Shown here piece after piece: positions 22,770 to 31,911 of a stretch of DNA of 61,663 bases (the stretch's first letter is position 1; each line of letters starts with the position of its first letter). Origin of the DNA: Zoogloea sp. (GTDB lineage Bacteria > Pseudomonadota > Gammaproteobacteria > Burkholderiales > Rhodocyclaceae); NCBI RefSeq assembly GCF_017302315.1, contig NZ_JAFLDT010000015.1, positions 1 to 61,663 of the forward strand, in the 5' to 3' direction. The position numbers were made by a program, and so were the translations under genes. A model generated the notes under the pieces. That model ran no database searches and was not told where the DNA came from. It saw only the letters and a program-made list of their open reading frames with translations.

Positions 22770-25154
22770 TTAGCGGGGCTTGAGCAGGAAATGCCCCAGC
22801 GCCGGCAGCAGGATCAGCGCACCGAGCATGTTCCACACGAACATGAAGGCCAGCAGGATGCCCATGTCGGCCTGGAACTTGATGGGCGACCAGGCCCAGG
22901 TGGCGACGGCGATGCCCAGGGTGACGCCGGTGAGCACCACCACCTTGCCGGTGAAGGTGAGCGCCTTGTAGTAGGCCTCGGACAGGCTCATGCCGCCCTT
23001 CAGCCGGGCCAGGGTGACAGTCATGATGTACAGCGCGTAGTCCACGCCGATGCCCACCCCCAGGGCGATCACCGGCAGGGTCGCCACCTTGACGCCGATG
23101 TTGAGCCACACCATCAGGGCCTCGCACAGCACCGAGGTGAGCATCAGCGGCAGCACCGCGCAGATCACCGCGCGCCAGGAGCGGAAGGTGATGAAGGCCA
23201 GCACGATCACCGCCAGGTACACCAGGCCCAGCATCTCCACATTGGCCTTCTTCACCACGATGTTGGTGGCGGCCTCAATGCCGGCGTTGCCGGCGGCGTT
23301 GAGGATGCGCAGCTCATCGCTGCCGTGGCGGGCGGCGAAGCCCTCCACCACCTTAACCACGCTGTCCAGGGTGTCGGCCTTGTGGTCCTTGAGGTAGGCG
23401 TACACCGTGAGCAAGTCGCAGTTCTGGTTGAACATCTCCCGCGGGGCGCGGGTGATGATGGCGTTGAGGTTGTCCTGGGAGCGGGGAATCTCGTACCACT
23501 TGAGGCTGCCTTCGTTCATGCCGGCGTTGGCCACCTTGGCCAGGCCCGCCAGGGAGCTGGTGGCCTCGACGCCGGGTAGCTGCTGCAGCTCGCGCTCCAG
23601 GGCATCCACGGTGGTGAGGGTGGTGTAGTGGGCGCAGGCGTACTGGGGCGTCTTCACCATCACCACATACACGTCGCTGCTGGCCGCGTAGTTGGCCACC
23701 ACAAAGGCGTTGTCCCGGTTGTAGCGGGAGTCGGGGCGCAGCTCGGGGGCGCCGGGGTCGGTGTCGCCGATCTTGAGCTGGAAGCTCACCACCAGGCCGG
23801 CGATGCCCATGGCCGTGCCGACCACCACTGCAATGGTGGCCCACTTGCGCTGGGTAAAGAGATCGAGAAAGGCCCAGAAGGGGTGCTTGACGTGGCTGGC
23901 ATCGGCGCCGTCGGCGATCTCGTCGCGCAGGCTGCGCTGGGCCGCCACCGGGCTGACCCCGGTGTAGGACAGCAGGATGGGCAGCAGCACCAGGTTGGTG
24001 AAGATCAGCACCGCCACACCGATGCTGGCGGTGACGGCCAGATCCTGGATCACCTGGATGTCGATGACCATCAGCACCGCAAAGCCCACCGCGTCGGCCA
24101 GGAGCGCCGTCATGCCGGCCAGGAAGAGGCGACGGAAGGTGTAGCGCGCCGCCACCAGCTTGTGGGTGCCGCGGCCGATGTCCTGCATGATGCCGTTCAT
24201 CTTCTGGGCGCCGTGGCTCATGCCGATGGCAAACACCAGGAAGGGCACCAGCACCGAGTACGGGTCCAGCTCGTAGCCCAGGGTGGGCAAGAGGCCGAGC
24301 AGCCACACCACGGCGATCATCGAGCACAGCACCACCAGCAGGGTGCTGCGGAGGCAGCGGGTGTACCAGTAGAGCACGGCCGTGCAGATGGCGATGGCGC
24401 CGGCGAAGAACAGCAACACCTGCTGCAGGCCTTCGATCAGGTCGCCCACCACCTTGGCAAAGCCGGTGACGTGAATGGCCACCTTGTCGGATTCATATCT
24501 GGCGCGCAGGTCTTCGATGCGCTGGGACAGGGCGTGGTAGTCGATGCGCTCGCCGGTCTCGGCCACCTTGTCCTGCAGGGGCACCAGCACGATGCTGGAC
24601 TTGTAGTTGGCGGCCACGAGCTGGCCGATCTCGCCGGACCGCTCCACGTTGAGGCGCACCTGGGCCAGGCTCCCGGGGGAGCCGTCGTAGTCGTCGGGCA
24701 CCACCGGGCCGCCGTCCAGGCCGTCCTCGGTCACGCCGGTCCAGCGCACCGAGGGCGCCCACAGGGACTTCATGTAGGGTCGGTCCACGCCGGGGTAGAG
24801 GAAGACCTCGTCGGCGATCTTCTTCACCGTTTCCAGATAGTCCGGGTCGAAGATGTCGCCCTCCTTCGCCTCGACGGCGATGCGCAGGCTGTTGCCCATG
24901 CCGGCCAGCTGGCCCCGGTTCTCCAGGAAGTTGACGATGTAGGGGTGCTTCGTCGGGATCATCTTCTCGAAGGCGGCATTGAGCGACAGGCCCATGGCCT
25001 TGTAGCCCAGCACCACACTGATCAGCGCGCACAACACCACGATCACCAGCCGGTTGTTGAAGAGGATGCGCTCGGGCAGCGTGCCTGAGCGGGCGTCGAA
25101 GTCGGCCAGGTTGCGGATCACCAGGCCATCGGGGATGTCATGGGCGTGACTCAT
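22770..25154 (-). CDS. MMPL/RND-superfamily transporter
   Basis: This 794-residue inner-membrane protein has the RND topology. One helix near the N-terminus (NRLVIVVLCALISVVLGYKAMG) is followed by a large periplasmic loop with ANYKSSIVLVPL, five helices including VPFLVFAIGMSHGAQKMNG, then a repeat of this plan ending in LPVIALGVGIGVDYALYIM. It is the MMPL-type, shorter than drug-efflux RND pumps and without a dedicated membrane fusion partner. Its ATG overlaps the stop of the YCF48-like gene by four bases, so they are translated together. With DUF1302 and DUF1329 it probably moves a hydrophobic compound across or out of the envelope. Confidence 0.88.
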   Translation of the reverse strand: MSHAHDIPDGLVIRNLADFDARSGTLPERILFNNRLVIVVLCALISVVLGYKAMGLSLNAAFEKMIPTKHPYIVNFLENRGQLAGMGNSLRIAVEAKEGDIFDPDYLETVKKIADEVFLYPGVDRPYMKSLWAPSVRWTGVTEDGLDGGPVVPDDYDGSPGSLAQVRLNVERSGEIGQLVAANYKSSIVLVPLQDKVAETGERIDYHALSQRIEDLRARYESDKVAIHVTGFAKVVGDLIEGLQQVLLFFAGAIAICTAVLYWYTRCLRSTLLVVLCSMIAVVWLLGLLPTLGYELDPYSVLVPFLVFAIGMSHGAQKMNGIMQDIGRGTHKLVAARYTFRRLFLAGMTALLADAVGFAVLMVIDIQVIQDLAVTASIGVAVLIFTNLVLLPILLSYTGVSPVAAQRSLRDEIADGADASHVKHPFWAFLDLFTQRKWATIAVVVGTAMGIAGLVVSFQLKIGDTDPGAPELRPDSRYNRDNAFVVANYAASSDVYVVMVKTPQYACAHYTTLTTVDALERELQQLPGVEATSSLAGLAKVANAGMNEGSLKWYEIPRSQDNLNAIITRAPREMFNQNCDLLTVYAYLKDHKADTLDSVVKVVEGFAARHGSDELRILNAAGNAGIEAATNIVVKKANVEMLGLVYLAVIVLAFITFRSWRAVICAVLPLMLTSVLCEALMVWLNIGVKVATLPVIALGVGIGVDYALYIMTVTLARLKGGMSLSEAYYKALTFTGKVVVLTGVTLGIAVATWAWSPIKFQADMGILLAFMFVWNMLGALILLPALGHFLLKPR

Positions 25155-26269
25155 TTGCTGGCTTCCGCGGTGAGGGTTGCAGGCTCGACGCGGTTCGTGC
25201 CGCGGGCTCCGGAGACGATCAGGGCACCATCGGCGGCCTGCACCATGCCGGTCAGGCCGGTGGGCAGGGGCGTGGCGAGGGGAACAAACCGGGTGGCGGC
25301 GGCATCGCCGCGCAGCAGGCGGCCGCTCTCGTCGGCCAGCAGCAGGCTGCCGTCGGCCAGGCGCAGGCCTGCGCTCAAGGTCACCGGCTGGGCCAGCTCG
25401 ATGCGCGTCCAGGTGGCCCCCTGGTCGGCGCTGCGCCAGACGTTGCCGCGCAGGCCGTAGGCCAGGAGCCCGCCGTCGGCCACTTCAAGGGCACCAAAAA
25501 AGGTGCCGGTGTAGGGCGTGGTGAGGCGCTGGAAGCTGGCGCCCCCGTCGGTCGAGCGGATCAGGGTGCCCTGCTCGCCGGCCAGCAGCAGCCGGTCCGC
25601 CTCGAGGGTAACGGCGTAGAGATGCTTGCCGCCCGGGTTGGGGATGCGCCCCATCAGCGACTCCCAGGTCTTGCCGCCGTCGTTGGTGGCGAGGGCCAGG
25701 CCGTAGGCGCCGACAACCCAGCCGCGCTGGGCATCGGCGAAGTGCAGGCTGAGGAAGGGCTTGTCCGGCCCGTCCTGCACCAGGCCCTCGGCCTCGCGCT
25801 GATGCTTGAGCGCGGCAGCGTCGCCGCTGGCGGCGGCGGCCCGGGCGGCCTCGGCGATCAGGGCGGCGGCCTTCACCCCATCCAGCTGCACCTGCCAGGT
25901 GTCGCCGCCGTCAGCGCTGTGCAGCACCACACCGCTGTGGCCCACCGCCCAGCCGAGCTTGTCGGACACAAACCGGACCTGGGTCAGGGCCACGCTGACC
26001 GGGACTGTCCGGGCCTGCCGCCAACTGCGGCCGTCATCGTCGGAGAGCAGCACCAGGCCGCGCTCGCCCACCGACACCAGGCGCTTGCCGGCCCGGGCCA
26101 CCGAGAGCTGCAGGGACGTGGCCGCACGCACATTGGCTTGGGCCGGCTGGGCCAGCAGATCGGGCACTGCCCGGGCGGCGTCACCGCCCGTGGCAAGGGC
26201 CGTGGCCACCGCCAGGGCGGCACAGGAGAGGGTCGCGGCCAGGCCGCGACCGGAGAGAAAGGCTTGCAT
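25151..26269 (-). CDS. YCF48/BNR-repeat periplasmic beta-propeller protein
   Basis: The 372-residue product starts with a signal peptide (MQAFLSGRGLAATLSCAALAV). It then has repeated propeller blades with the BNR signature SxDxGxxW: LLSDDDGRSW, LHSADGGDTW, LATNDGGKTW, IRSTDGGASF and WRSADQGATW. Similar proteins are annotated as photosystem II assembly factor-like (YCF48), although no photosynthesis is implied here. In this gene order (DUF1302, DUF1329, YCF48, MMPL) it is probably a periplasmic accessory protein. It is 48 bases after the DUF1329 gene. Confidence 0.88.
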   Translation of the reverse strand: MQAFLSGRGLAATLSCAALAVATALATGGDAARAVPDLLAQPAQANVRAATSLQLSVARAGKRLVSVGERGLVLLSDDDGRSWRQARTVPVSVALTQVRFVSDKLGWAVGHSGVVLHSADGGDTWQVQLDGVKAAALIAEAARAAAASGDAAALKHQREAEGLVQDGPDKPFLSLHFADAQRGWVVGAYGLALATNDGGKTWESLMGRIPNPGGKHLYAVTLEADRLLLAGEQGTLIRSTDGGASFQRLTTPYTGTFFGALEVADGGLLAYGLRGNVWRSADQGATWTRIELAQPVTLSAGLRLADGSLLLADESGRLLRGDAAATRFVPLATPLPTGLTGMVQAADGALIVSGARGTNRVEPATLTAEASK

Positions 26270-26317
26270 CGTCGAATACCTGAATCCGGGCTACCGAAAA
26301 TATGAACTCGACGCGCG

Positions 26318-27664
26318 TCAGCGGGCGGCTTCGGCGGCCACGGCGTCACCCGTGAAGTAGGTTTCCTTCTTGCGCGGCACGATCTTGAAGTCTTCCTCGT
26401 TGAGGGCCTGGATGACGCTCATGGTGCCGGCCTGCAGGTTGAAGACGGTGGCGGTCTTCATCATGGTGCCGGGCAGCGCCGGGACGACGAAGGGGGTGAC
26501 CTGGGTGGTGCGCCACAGCTTGCCTTCGGCGTCGAAGCCATCCATCAGGCTGATCAGCCAGGTGTCTTCGTCCAGGTAGTACTTGCGCTTGGGCACGGCG
26601 TGGCGCTTGCCGGAAGCCACCGTGGCCTCGACCACCCACACCCGGTGCTTTTCCCAGCGCACGTGGTCGGGGTTGAGGTGGTGCTTGCCGATGGCCTCGT
26701 CGAGCTTGACGCCGAGGAAGCCGTTGGTGTTGTAGGGGATGAGCATTTCCTTCTTGCCCACCAGCTTCCACTGGAAGCGGTCGAGGGCACCGAAGAAGCC
26801 CTGCACTTCGTCGAAGTAGTTGGCGCCGGAGGCCACGAAGTCGGGGGTGTCATAGGACACGGTGGGGGCACGACGCACACGGCGCTGGCCCACCAGGTAC
26901 TGCCAGGCCTGGCGCGACTGCTTCATGTCGATGCTGTCGCGGATCACCAGGGATTCACCCGCCTTGAACGGGGGCTCCAGGGTGTTGAAACGGAGCATGG
27001 CGTACTCGCCGGACCAGCTCTCGGGGGTGGCGTCCTTGTAGTACTGGGGGTACTGGAAGGCGATCTCGTTGCGGGTGGCCAGGGTCTTGGTGCCGTCGGC
27101 GTTGCCGACGATGTTCTTGAAGCGATATTCGATGGACTCGGCTTCGAGACGCATCAGGTAGTTCCACATCACCTCGACGCCTTCCTTGGGGATGGGGAAG
27201 GGAGTGCCGCCGATGCAGCCTTCAAGGGAGTAGCCGCCGTCCTTGGTCTTGCAGCGGGTGGCGTTCTTGAAGACGTTGTCGACCACCTCCTGGGGCGCCG
27301 CGGCGGTGCGGTGGCTGGGGTACACATCAAGGCGGAAGCTGTCCGGGTACTTGGCCAGCAGGGCCTTGCTACCGTCCGACAGCAGGTCGGCGTACTGGGC
27401 GGCGTTCTTGGCGGTGACCTGGTAGAGGGGCTTCTCGTCGGTGAAGATCTGGGTGGGGATGACGCCCAGCTTCTTGCCCGGCAGGGCCTTGGTGATGCCG
27501 CCGTTCCAGGCCGGGATGCTGCCGTCCTTGTTGGCGGCCTTTTCGCCGCCCAGGGGCGTGAGGGTGGTCTTGAGCTTGGCGGCCTCTTCGGCCGTCACGG
27601 CGGCGTGGGCGGCGCCGGCCAGCACGCCCATGAGGGCGGCAGCGATGATCGTGGTCTTGGTCAT
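26318..27664 (-). CDS. DUF1329 outer-envelope lipoprotein-fold protein
   Basis: The 448-residue product begins MTKTTIIAAALMGVLAGAAHA, a signal peptide, followed by LGGEKAANKDGSIPAWNGG. This and FKAGESLVIRDSIDMKQSRQ, NGFLGVKL and RKYYLDEDTWLI are typical of DUF1329. The fold is related to LolB/LolA-like beta sheets, and members are usually next to DUF1302 genes. The start was moved from an open frame to 28117 to the ATG at 27664. It lies 29 bases after the DUF1302 gene. Role inferred: handling of a hydrophobic ligand in the periplasm. Confidence 0.9.
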   Translation of the reverse strand: MTKTTIIAAALMGVLAGAAHAAVTAEEAAKLKTTLTPLGGEKAANKDGSIPAWNGGITKALPGKKLGVIPTQIFTDEKPLYQVTAKNAAQYADLLSDGSKALLAKYPDSFRLDVYPSHRTAAAPQEVVDNVFKNATRCKTKDGGYSLEGCIGGTPFPIPKEGVEVMWNYLMRLEAESIEYRFKNIVGNADGTKTLATRNEIAFQYPQYYKDATPESWSGEYAMLRFNTLEPPFKAGESLVIRDSIDMKQSRQAWQYLVGQRRVRRAPTVSYDTPDFVASGANYFDEVQGFFGALDRFQWKLVGKKEMLIPYNTNGFLGVKLDEAIGKHHLNPDHVRWEKHRVWVVEATVASGKRHAVPKRKYYLDEDTWLISLMDGFDAEGKLWRTTQVTPFVVPALPGTMMKTATVFNLQAGTMSVIQALNEEDFKIVPRKKETYFTGDAVAAEAAR

Positions 27665-27693
27665 GAGGAGTCTCCGGAATGTTCTTGTTCGAA

Positions 27694-29385
27694 TCAGAAG
27701 GTGCGCTGGATCGACAGGGACACGAAGTCGCGGTCGCCATGGAAGTTCTGGTAGGACAGCTCGGGCACGGCCGTGCCGTAGCGCACCACCGAACCTGCCG
27801 AACCGAAGTAGTGGGTGTAGTTGAGGCCGGCCTGCCAGGTCTTCTGGTAGTCCGCCTTCACGCCCAGGCTGAAGTTGCCGCCCTGCTCGGCCGGAAACAG
27901 CGCGCCGTTCACCGAGGAGCGCCCGCTGATGCCGTAGGAAAGGCCGATGGGCACCTGCAGATCGACGCCGGGCAGCACCTGGAAGTACTCGGGCTGGAAG
28001 ATGAACTGCAGGGCGCTGGCGTCCTTGGTGGCCAGGGGGTCGAGCTGGTTGGGGTTGTCGCTGATGGACAGGCGGCGGTTGTAGGCAAACTCGCCCAGGA
28101 AGGAGGCACCTTCCCACAGGGCACTGGCGCCCAGCACGCTGACGGCCGACACGTTGAGGTGCAGGGTCTTGCCCACCGGGAAGGCGGCACGGCGCTTGCC
28201 GTTGGAGTCGGCGCCGGTGATCACCGCGTTGCCGGAGGCCACCAGGGGCATGTTGTCGCGGAAGGACAGCTCCGCCGCCACGTTGGTCTCACCCACCAGG
28301 GTGCTGATGCTGGCGCCGACGGTGCGGATGTTCTCGGCGTACACCATCACGTAGTCGCCCACGCTGCCGGCCTTCACATTGACGCCGGGGCGGGCGTAGA
28401 ACTGGGGCATCTTGTCGTGGAACTGGGCGGCGTAGAAGCCGTATTCGGTGTCGCCGGACTTGAGCTTGACCTGGAAGCCCCCCTGGCCGGAGTTGCGCGC
28501 CTCGATGTCCTGGCCGCGGTAAAGCACCGCACCCGGGCCGAGAATCAGGGACTCACCCCCCGCATCCACGAAGTCGGCAAAGCTGAAGTAGCTGCCCGCC
28601 GCTGGCAGACGCGACTTGCGCCATTCCAACTGGTAGTAGGCCCCCACCGACAGGGTCGGGCTGAGCTGCACCTGGGTGGATACCTGCCCCACCGGGCGGG
28701 CGATCTCCTTGAACTGGGAGTTGGGCACCGACAGGGCCTTGACCAGATCCAGCGGGGTCTGGGCGCCGGCGATGCCGTTGTTGCCGAAGAACAGGCTCTC
28801 GCCGTAGAGCTGGGTGAAGCGCCCGCCCTTGAGGTTGACGCTGAGATCGCCGGGGGTGAGGTTGGCGTAGCCAAAGACGTCCATCAGCTCGGCCTTGCGG
28901 CCATGGAGCTGCTCGGTGGCCCGGGTGAATTCACCCGCCGGCACCGAGCGGGCGTTGACCAGCGCACCACCGAGGGCGCCCCGGTTGTCATTGCCGCGGT
29001 TGTAAACGTCGTCGTACCAGGCGGCACCGCTGACACGAAAGCCGAAATCCTTGCGATAACGGAATTCGAATTCGGAGAGCAGATCGAGGCGGTTGGAGAT
29101 CAGGCCCTTGCCGAAATTCTGGTCACCATCGTTGGTGTTGGCCTGGGGGCCGAGGGAGTTGTCGGCGACCCTGGGGTCGACGCTGCGCACACGAAAGGCG
29201 TTGCTGTACTTGACGGTGTTGTCCCAGGACATGACCACATCGGAGGTGCCCGAGTCGATCTGGAATGCGGCCGCAGTGCCGCTCGCCATGACCGCCACCG
29301 CGGCGGCAATGGCGGTCATGGCGACGGGCGCGCGGCGCTGGCTGGCACGGCAGGGCGCAGCTTGTCCGCAGAAACGCTTGTTCAT
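27694..29385 (-). CDS. DUF1302 outer-membrane beta-barrel protein
   Basis: The 563-residue product starts MNKRFCGQAAPCRASQRR with GAGGAGGAA just upstream. A signal peptide ends near ASGTAAAFQIDSG. The rest alternates short amphipathic strands and ends in LSIQRTF, with the terminal Phe expected of outer-membrane barrels. Phrases such as SWDNTVKYSNAFRV and KDFGFRVSGAAWYDDVYN mark DUF1302. It is the first gene of the four-gene operon and probably forms its outer-membrane channel. A LysR-type box lies in the intergenic region shared with the divergent regulator. Confidence 0.9.
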   Translation of the reverse strand: MNKRFCGQAAPCRASQRRAPVAMTAIAAAVAVMASGTAAAFQIDSGTSDVVMSWDNTVKYSNAFRVRSVDPRVADNSLGPQANTNDGDQNFGKGLISNRLDLLSEFEFRYRKDFGFRVSGAAWYDDVYNRGNDNRGALGGALVNARSVPAGEFTRATEQLHGRKAELMDVFGYANLTPGDLSVNLKGGRFTQLYGESLFFGNNGIAGAQTPLDLVKALSVPNSQFKEIARPVGQVSTQVQLSPTLSVGAYYQLEWRKSRLPAAGSYFSFADFVDAGGESLILGPGAVLYRGQDIEARNSGQGGFQVKLKSGDTEYGFYAAQFHDKMPQFYARPGVNVKAGSVGDYVMVYAENIRTVGASISTLVGETNVAAELSFRDNMPLVASGNAVITGADSNGKRRAAFPVGKTLHLNVSAVSVLGASALWEGASFLGEFAYNRRLSISDNPNQLDPLATKDASALQFIFQPEYFQVLPGVDLQVPIGLSYGISGRSSVNGALFPAEQGGNFSLGVKADYQKTWQAGLNYTHYFGSAGSVVRYGTAVPELSYQNFHGDRDFVSLSIQRTF

Positions 29386-29521
29386 GTCTTCCTCCTCTTT
29401 CGTATGTGTCTTGCGTCTTGTTACCCGTCTGGCGAGGGCCTTGCGCCTGGAGCGCAGCGGGTTGAAGCGCAAGTTATCGACTCGAAGGATTACCGTCCAA
29501 TACCATTATTTCCCCCACTCA

Positions 29522-29536
29522 ATACCTCCAGGGTAT
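29522..29536. promoter_or_regulatory. LysR-type (T-N11-A) operator
   Basis: ATACCTCCAGGGTAT is an inverted repeat with T and A eleven bases apart, the core recognised by LysR-type regulators. It is 43 bases before the LysR ATG and 136 bases before the DUF1302 ATG, in their shared intergenic region. Binding is inferred. Confidence 0.6.
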
Positions 29537-29579
29537 GATCAAACCCAGCGCCAGCCGGCGCACGCACCCGGAGATTCCA

Positions 29580-30470
29580 ATGGACTTGCGCCACCTGCGC
29601 TATTTCGTTGCCGTGGCAGAGGAAGAGAACATCGGCCGCGCTGCTGCGCGCCTGCATATCTCCCAGCCGCCCCTGACCCGCCAAATCCAGCAACTGGAAG
29701 AGGAGCTGGGCGTCACCCTGTTCACCCGCACGCCCCGGGGCATGACGCTGACCCAGGCGGGCGAGCTCTTCCTGGATGAAGCGCGCAACATCCGCGCGCT
29801 CGTGGAGCAGGCCACCGAGCGCACCCAGCGGGCCGGTCAGGGCAAGCTCGGACGCATTGACGTGGCGATCTTCGGCTCCGCCATCCTGGACGCCATCCCG
29901 AAGTTGCTGCTGGCCTTCCGCAACCACCACCCGGACGTGAAGGTGGTGCTGCACACCATGACCAAGGCGGAGCAGATCGAGGCCCTGCGTCAGCGCCGCA
30001 TCTCGGTGGGCTTCAACCGCATGCTCGCGCCCCTCGAAGATCTGGAGACCAGGCAGGTCACCACCGAGAAACTGCTGCTGGCCGTGCGCGCGGACCATCC
30101 GCTGGCCCGGCTGGAGAGCATTCCCTTTGCCGAGCTGCAGCACCACCCCCTGGTGCTCTTCCCCACCGGGGCCCGGCCAAGCTTCATCGACAAGGTGATC
30201 GGCCTGTGCAGCGAGCGCGGCTTTCAGCCGAAGATCTCCCAGGAGGTGGGTGATGCGGTGACCGGGGTGGCCCTTGTGGCAGGGGGTTTCGGGGTGTGCC
30301 TGGTACCCGAGTCGGCCACCACGCTGCAATTTCCCGGTGTGGTCTACGCCCCCCTCTCGGACACACCGCCCAACTTCAAAGTGGACCTGAGCTGCCTCTA
30401 CCGCAAGGGCGATGCCTCACCCATCCTGGCGGCATTTCTGCAGACGGTGGCGGAATACGGCAAGAGCTGA
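29580..30470 (+). CDS. LysR-family transcriptional regulator
   Basis: The 296-residue protein starts MDLRHLRYFVAVAEEENIGR (ATG at 29580, GGAG upstream). The helix-turn-helix is AAARLHISQPPLTRQIQQLE, followed by the linker helix and a ligand-binding domain with RIDVAIFGSAI, VKVVLHTMTKAEQIEAL and VALVAGGFGVCLVPES. The HTH resembles that of BenM/CatM-type regulators that respond to aromatic acids, but the ligand is not evident. It is divergent from the DUF1302 operon, which it most likely controls. Confidence 0.92.
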   Translation: MDLRHLRYFVAVAEEENIGRAAARLHISQPPLTRQIQQLEEELGVTLFTRTPRGMTLTQAGELFLDEARNIRALVEQATERTQRAGQGKLGRIDVAIFGSAILDAIPKLLLAFRNHHPDVKVVLHTMTKAEQIEALRQRRISVGFNRMLAPLEDLETRQVTTEKLLLAVRADHPLARLESIPFAELQHHPLVLFPTGARPSFIDKVIGLCSERGFQPKISQEVGDAVTGVALVAGGFGVCLVPESATTLQFPGVVYAPLSDTPPNFKVDLSCLYRKGDASPILAAFLQTVAEYGKS

Positions 30471-30578
30471 AACGGCGGCCTGGGGGGCTTGGTCACGGGA
30501 TCTTAACGGCGGGGGGCTAGATTGGCATGTCCTACCCGCACACGAATCCCGGAATATCCATCGACGGAGCCCCGCCCC

Positions 30579-31727
30579 ATGAAGATCAAGTCCCTTGTCC
30601 CGCTGCTCTCCCTCGCCCTCCTCCAGGCCTGTGGCGGAAGCGACGACGACAACCCCGCCTTCAAGACCCTGTCCGGCAACGCACCGCTGGTGATCGGCCA
30701 CCGGGGTTCATCGGGCACCCTGCCTGAGCACACTCTGGAGTCCTACAAGTCCGCCATCGAACAGGGCGCCGACTACATCGAACCCGATCTGGTGCTGACC
30801 AAGGACGGCGTCATGATCGCCCGTCACGAGCCGGTGCTGGACGGCACCACCGATGTGGCCAGCAAGTTCCCGGAGTCGCGCAAGAGCACCCGCAATTTGG
30901 ATGGTGTGCCCACCACGGCCTACTTCGCGAGTGACTTCACCCTGGCCGAGATCCGCACCCTGCGCGCGGTGCAGGCCCGCGCCGACCGCTCCCAGGCCTA
31001 CAACGGCCTGTTCGGCATTCCGACCCTCGATGAGGTCATCGCCCTGGCCAAGTCCGAAGGCACGCGGCTCGGCCGTACCGTGGGGATCTACCCGGAGATC
31101 AAGCACTCCACCTTCCATGCCGACGAGGTGCGCTTCGGGGCCAATGTGTTCGAGGACAAGCTGCTGACCACCCTGCACACCGCCTACGGCAACGTGGCGA
31201 GTGCTCCGGTGTTCATCCAGTCCTTCGAGGTCAGCAACCTGCAGTACCTCAACACCAAGACCAACATCAAGCTGGTGCAGTTGATCGACGCCGACGATGT
31301 GAAGGACGATGGCAGCATGTCGCTGGTGGCGCCTTATCACAAGCCCTATGACTTCGTGGTCAAGAACGACGGCCGCAGCTTTGCCGATCTGCTGACCTCG
31401 TCGGGCCTGGACTTCGTCAAGACCTACGCCGACGCTGTGGGGCCGTGGAAGCCCTATCTGGTGAAGACCGTGAATGACAAGGTCGAGCGCACCGGCGACG
31501 CCACCCTGACCATCAACGACCGGCGTGTGGACGGCAGCACCGGCGTCATCGAACTGGCCCACCAAAAGGGCCTGATGGTGCACACCTGGACCTTCCGCGA
31601 CGACGCCAGCGGCTACGGCTTCAAGGATCCGAAGGCCGAGATGCAGTACTACATGCGCCTGGGCATCGACGGGGTGTTCACCGACTTCCCGGCCACCGGC
31701 GTGGCGGCGCTCCAGGGAATCAAATAA
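30579..31727 (+). CDS. glpQ: Glycerophosphodiester phosphodiesterase, GlpQ-like lipoprotein
   Basis: It hydrolyses glycerophosphodiesters to glycerol 3-phosphate and an alcohol. The 382-residue product begins with a lipoprotein signal (LALLQAC, Cys18), so it is probably anchored in the outer or inner membrane facing the periplasm. The GDPD active site appears as IGHRGSSGTLPEHTLESYKS, followed by YIEPDLVLTKDGVMIARHE, which holds the metal-binding Glu/Asp and catalytic His. VGIYPEIKH and the terminal DGVFTDFP are also conserved. It is closer to periplasmic GlpQ than to cytoplasmic UgpQ; the symbol is by similarity. Confidence 0.88.
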   Translation: MKIKSLVPLLSLALLQACGGSDDDNPAFKTLSGNAPLVIGHRGSSGTLPEHTLESYKSAIEQGADYIEPDLVLTKDGVMIARHEPVLDGTTDVASKFPESRKSTRNLDGVPTTAYFASDFTLAEIRTLRAVQARADRSQAYNGLFGIPTLDEVIALAKSEGTRLGRTVGIYPEIKHSTFHADEVRFGANVFEDKLLTTLHTAYGNVASAPVFIQSFEVSNLQYLNTKTNIKLVQLIDADDVKDDGSMSLVAPYHKPYDFVVKNDGRSFADLLTSSGLDFVKTYADAVGPWKPYLVKTVNDKVERTGDATLTINDRRVDGSTGVIELAHQKGLMVHTWTFRDDASGYGFKDPKAEMQYYMRLGIDGVFTDFPATGVAALQGIK

Positions 31728-31782
31728 GCCCGGCCCCTGCAAAGACGCAGGGCACGCCCCCGTGCCCTGCGGGGCTCGGAGG

Positions 31783-31894
31783 GTGTGCAGAAATTGTCGC
31801 GAACGATTCGAGTTCGCGCCGGGAAGCGCAGCCGTATAAAGCTGCGGTGAGGGGTACGGTGAGCATCGCAGGGGCGAACTCGGGCTGTGCCGTA
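31783..31894 (+). repeat. Dispersed repeat family B, copy 2
   Basis: Contains GGGTGTGCAGAAATTGTCGC, GAGTTCGCGCCGGGAAGCGC, GTGAGCATCGCAGGGGCGAA and CTCGGGC. GAGTTCGC and GCGAACTC form an inverted repeat in this copy. It lies between the convergent 3' ends of the GlpQ-like gene and chrA. Confidence 0.75.
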
Positions 31895-31911
31895 GATCTA
31901 CTCACACCCGC

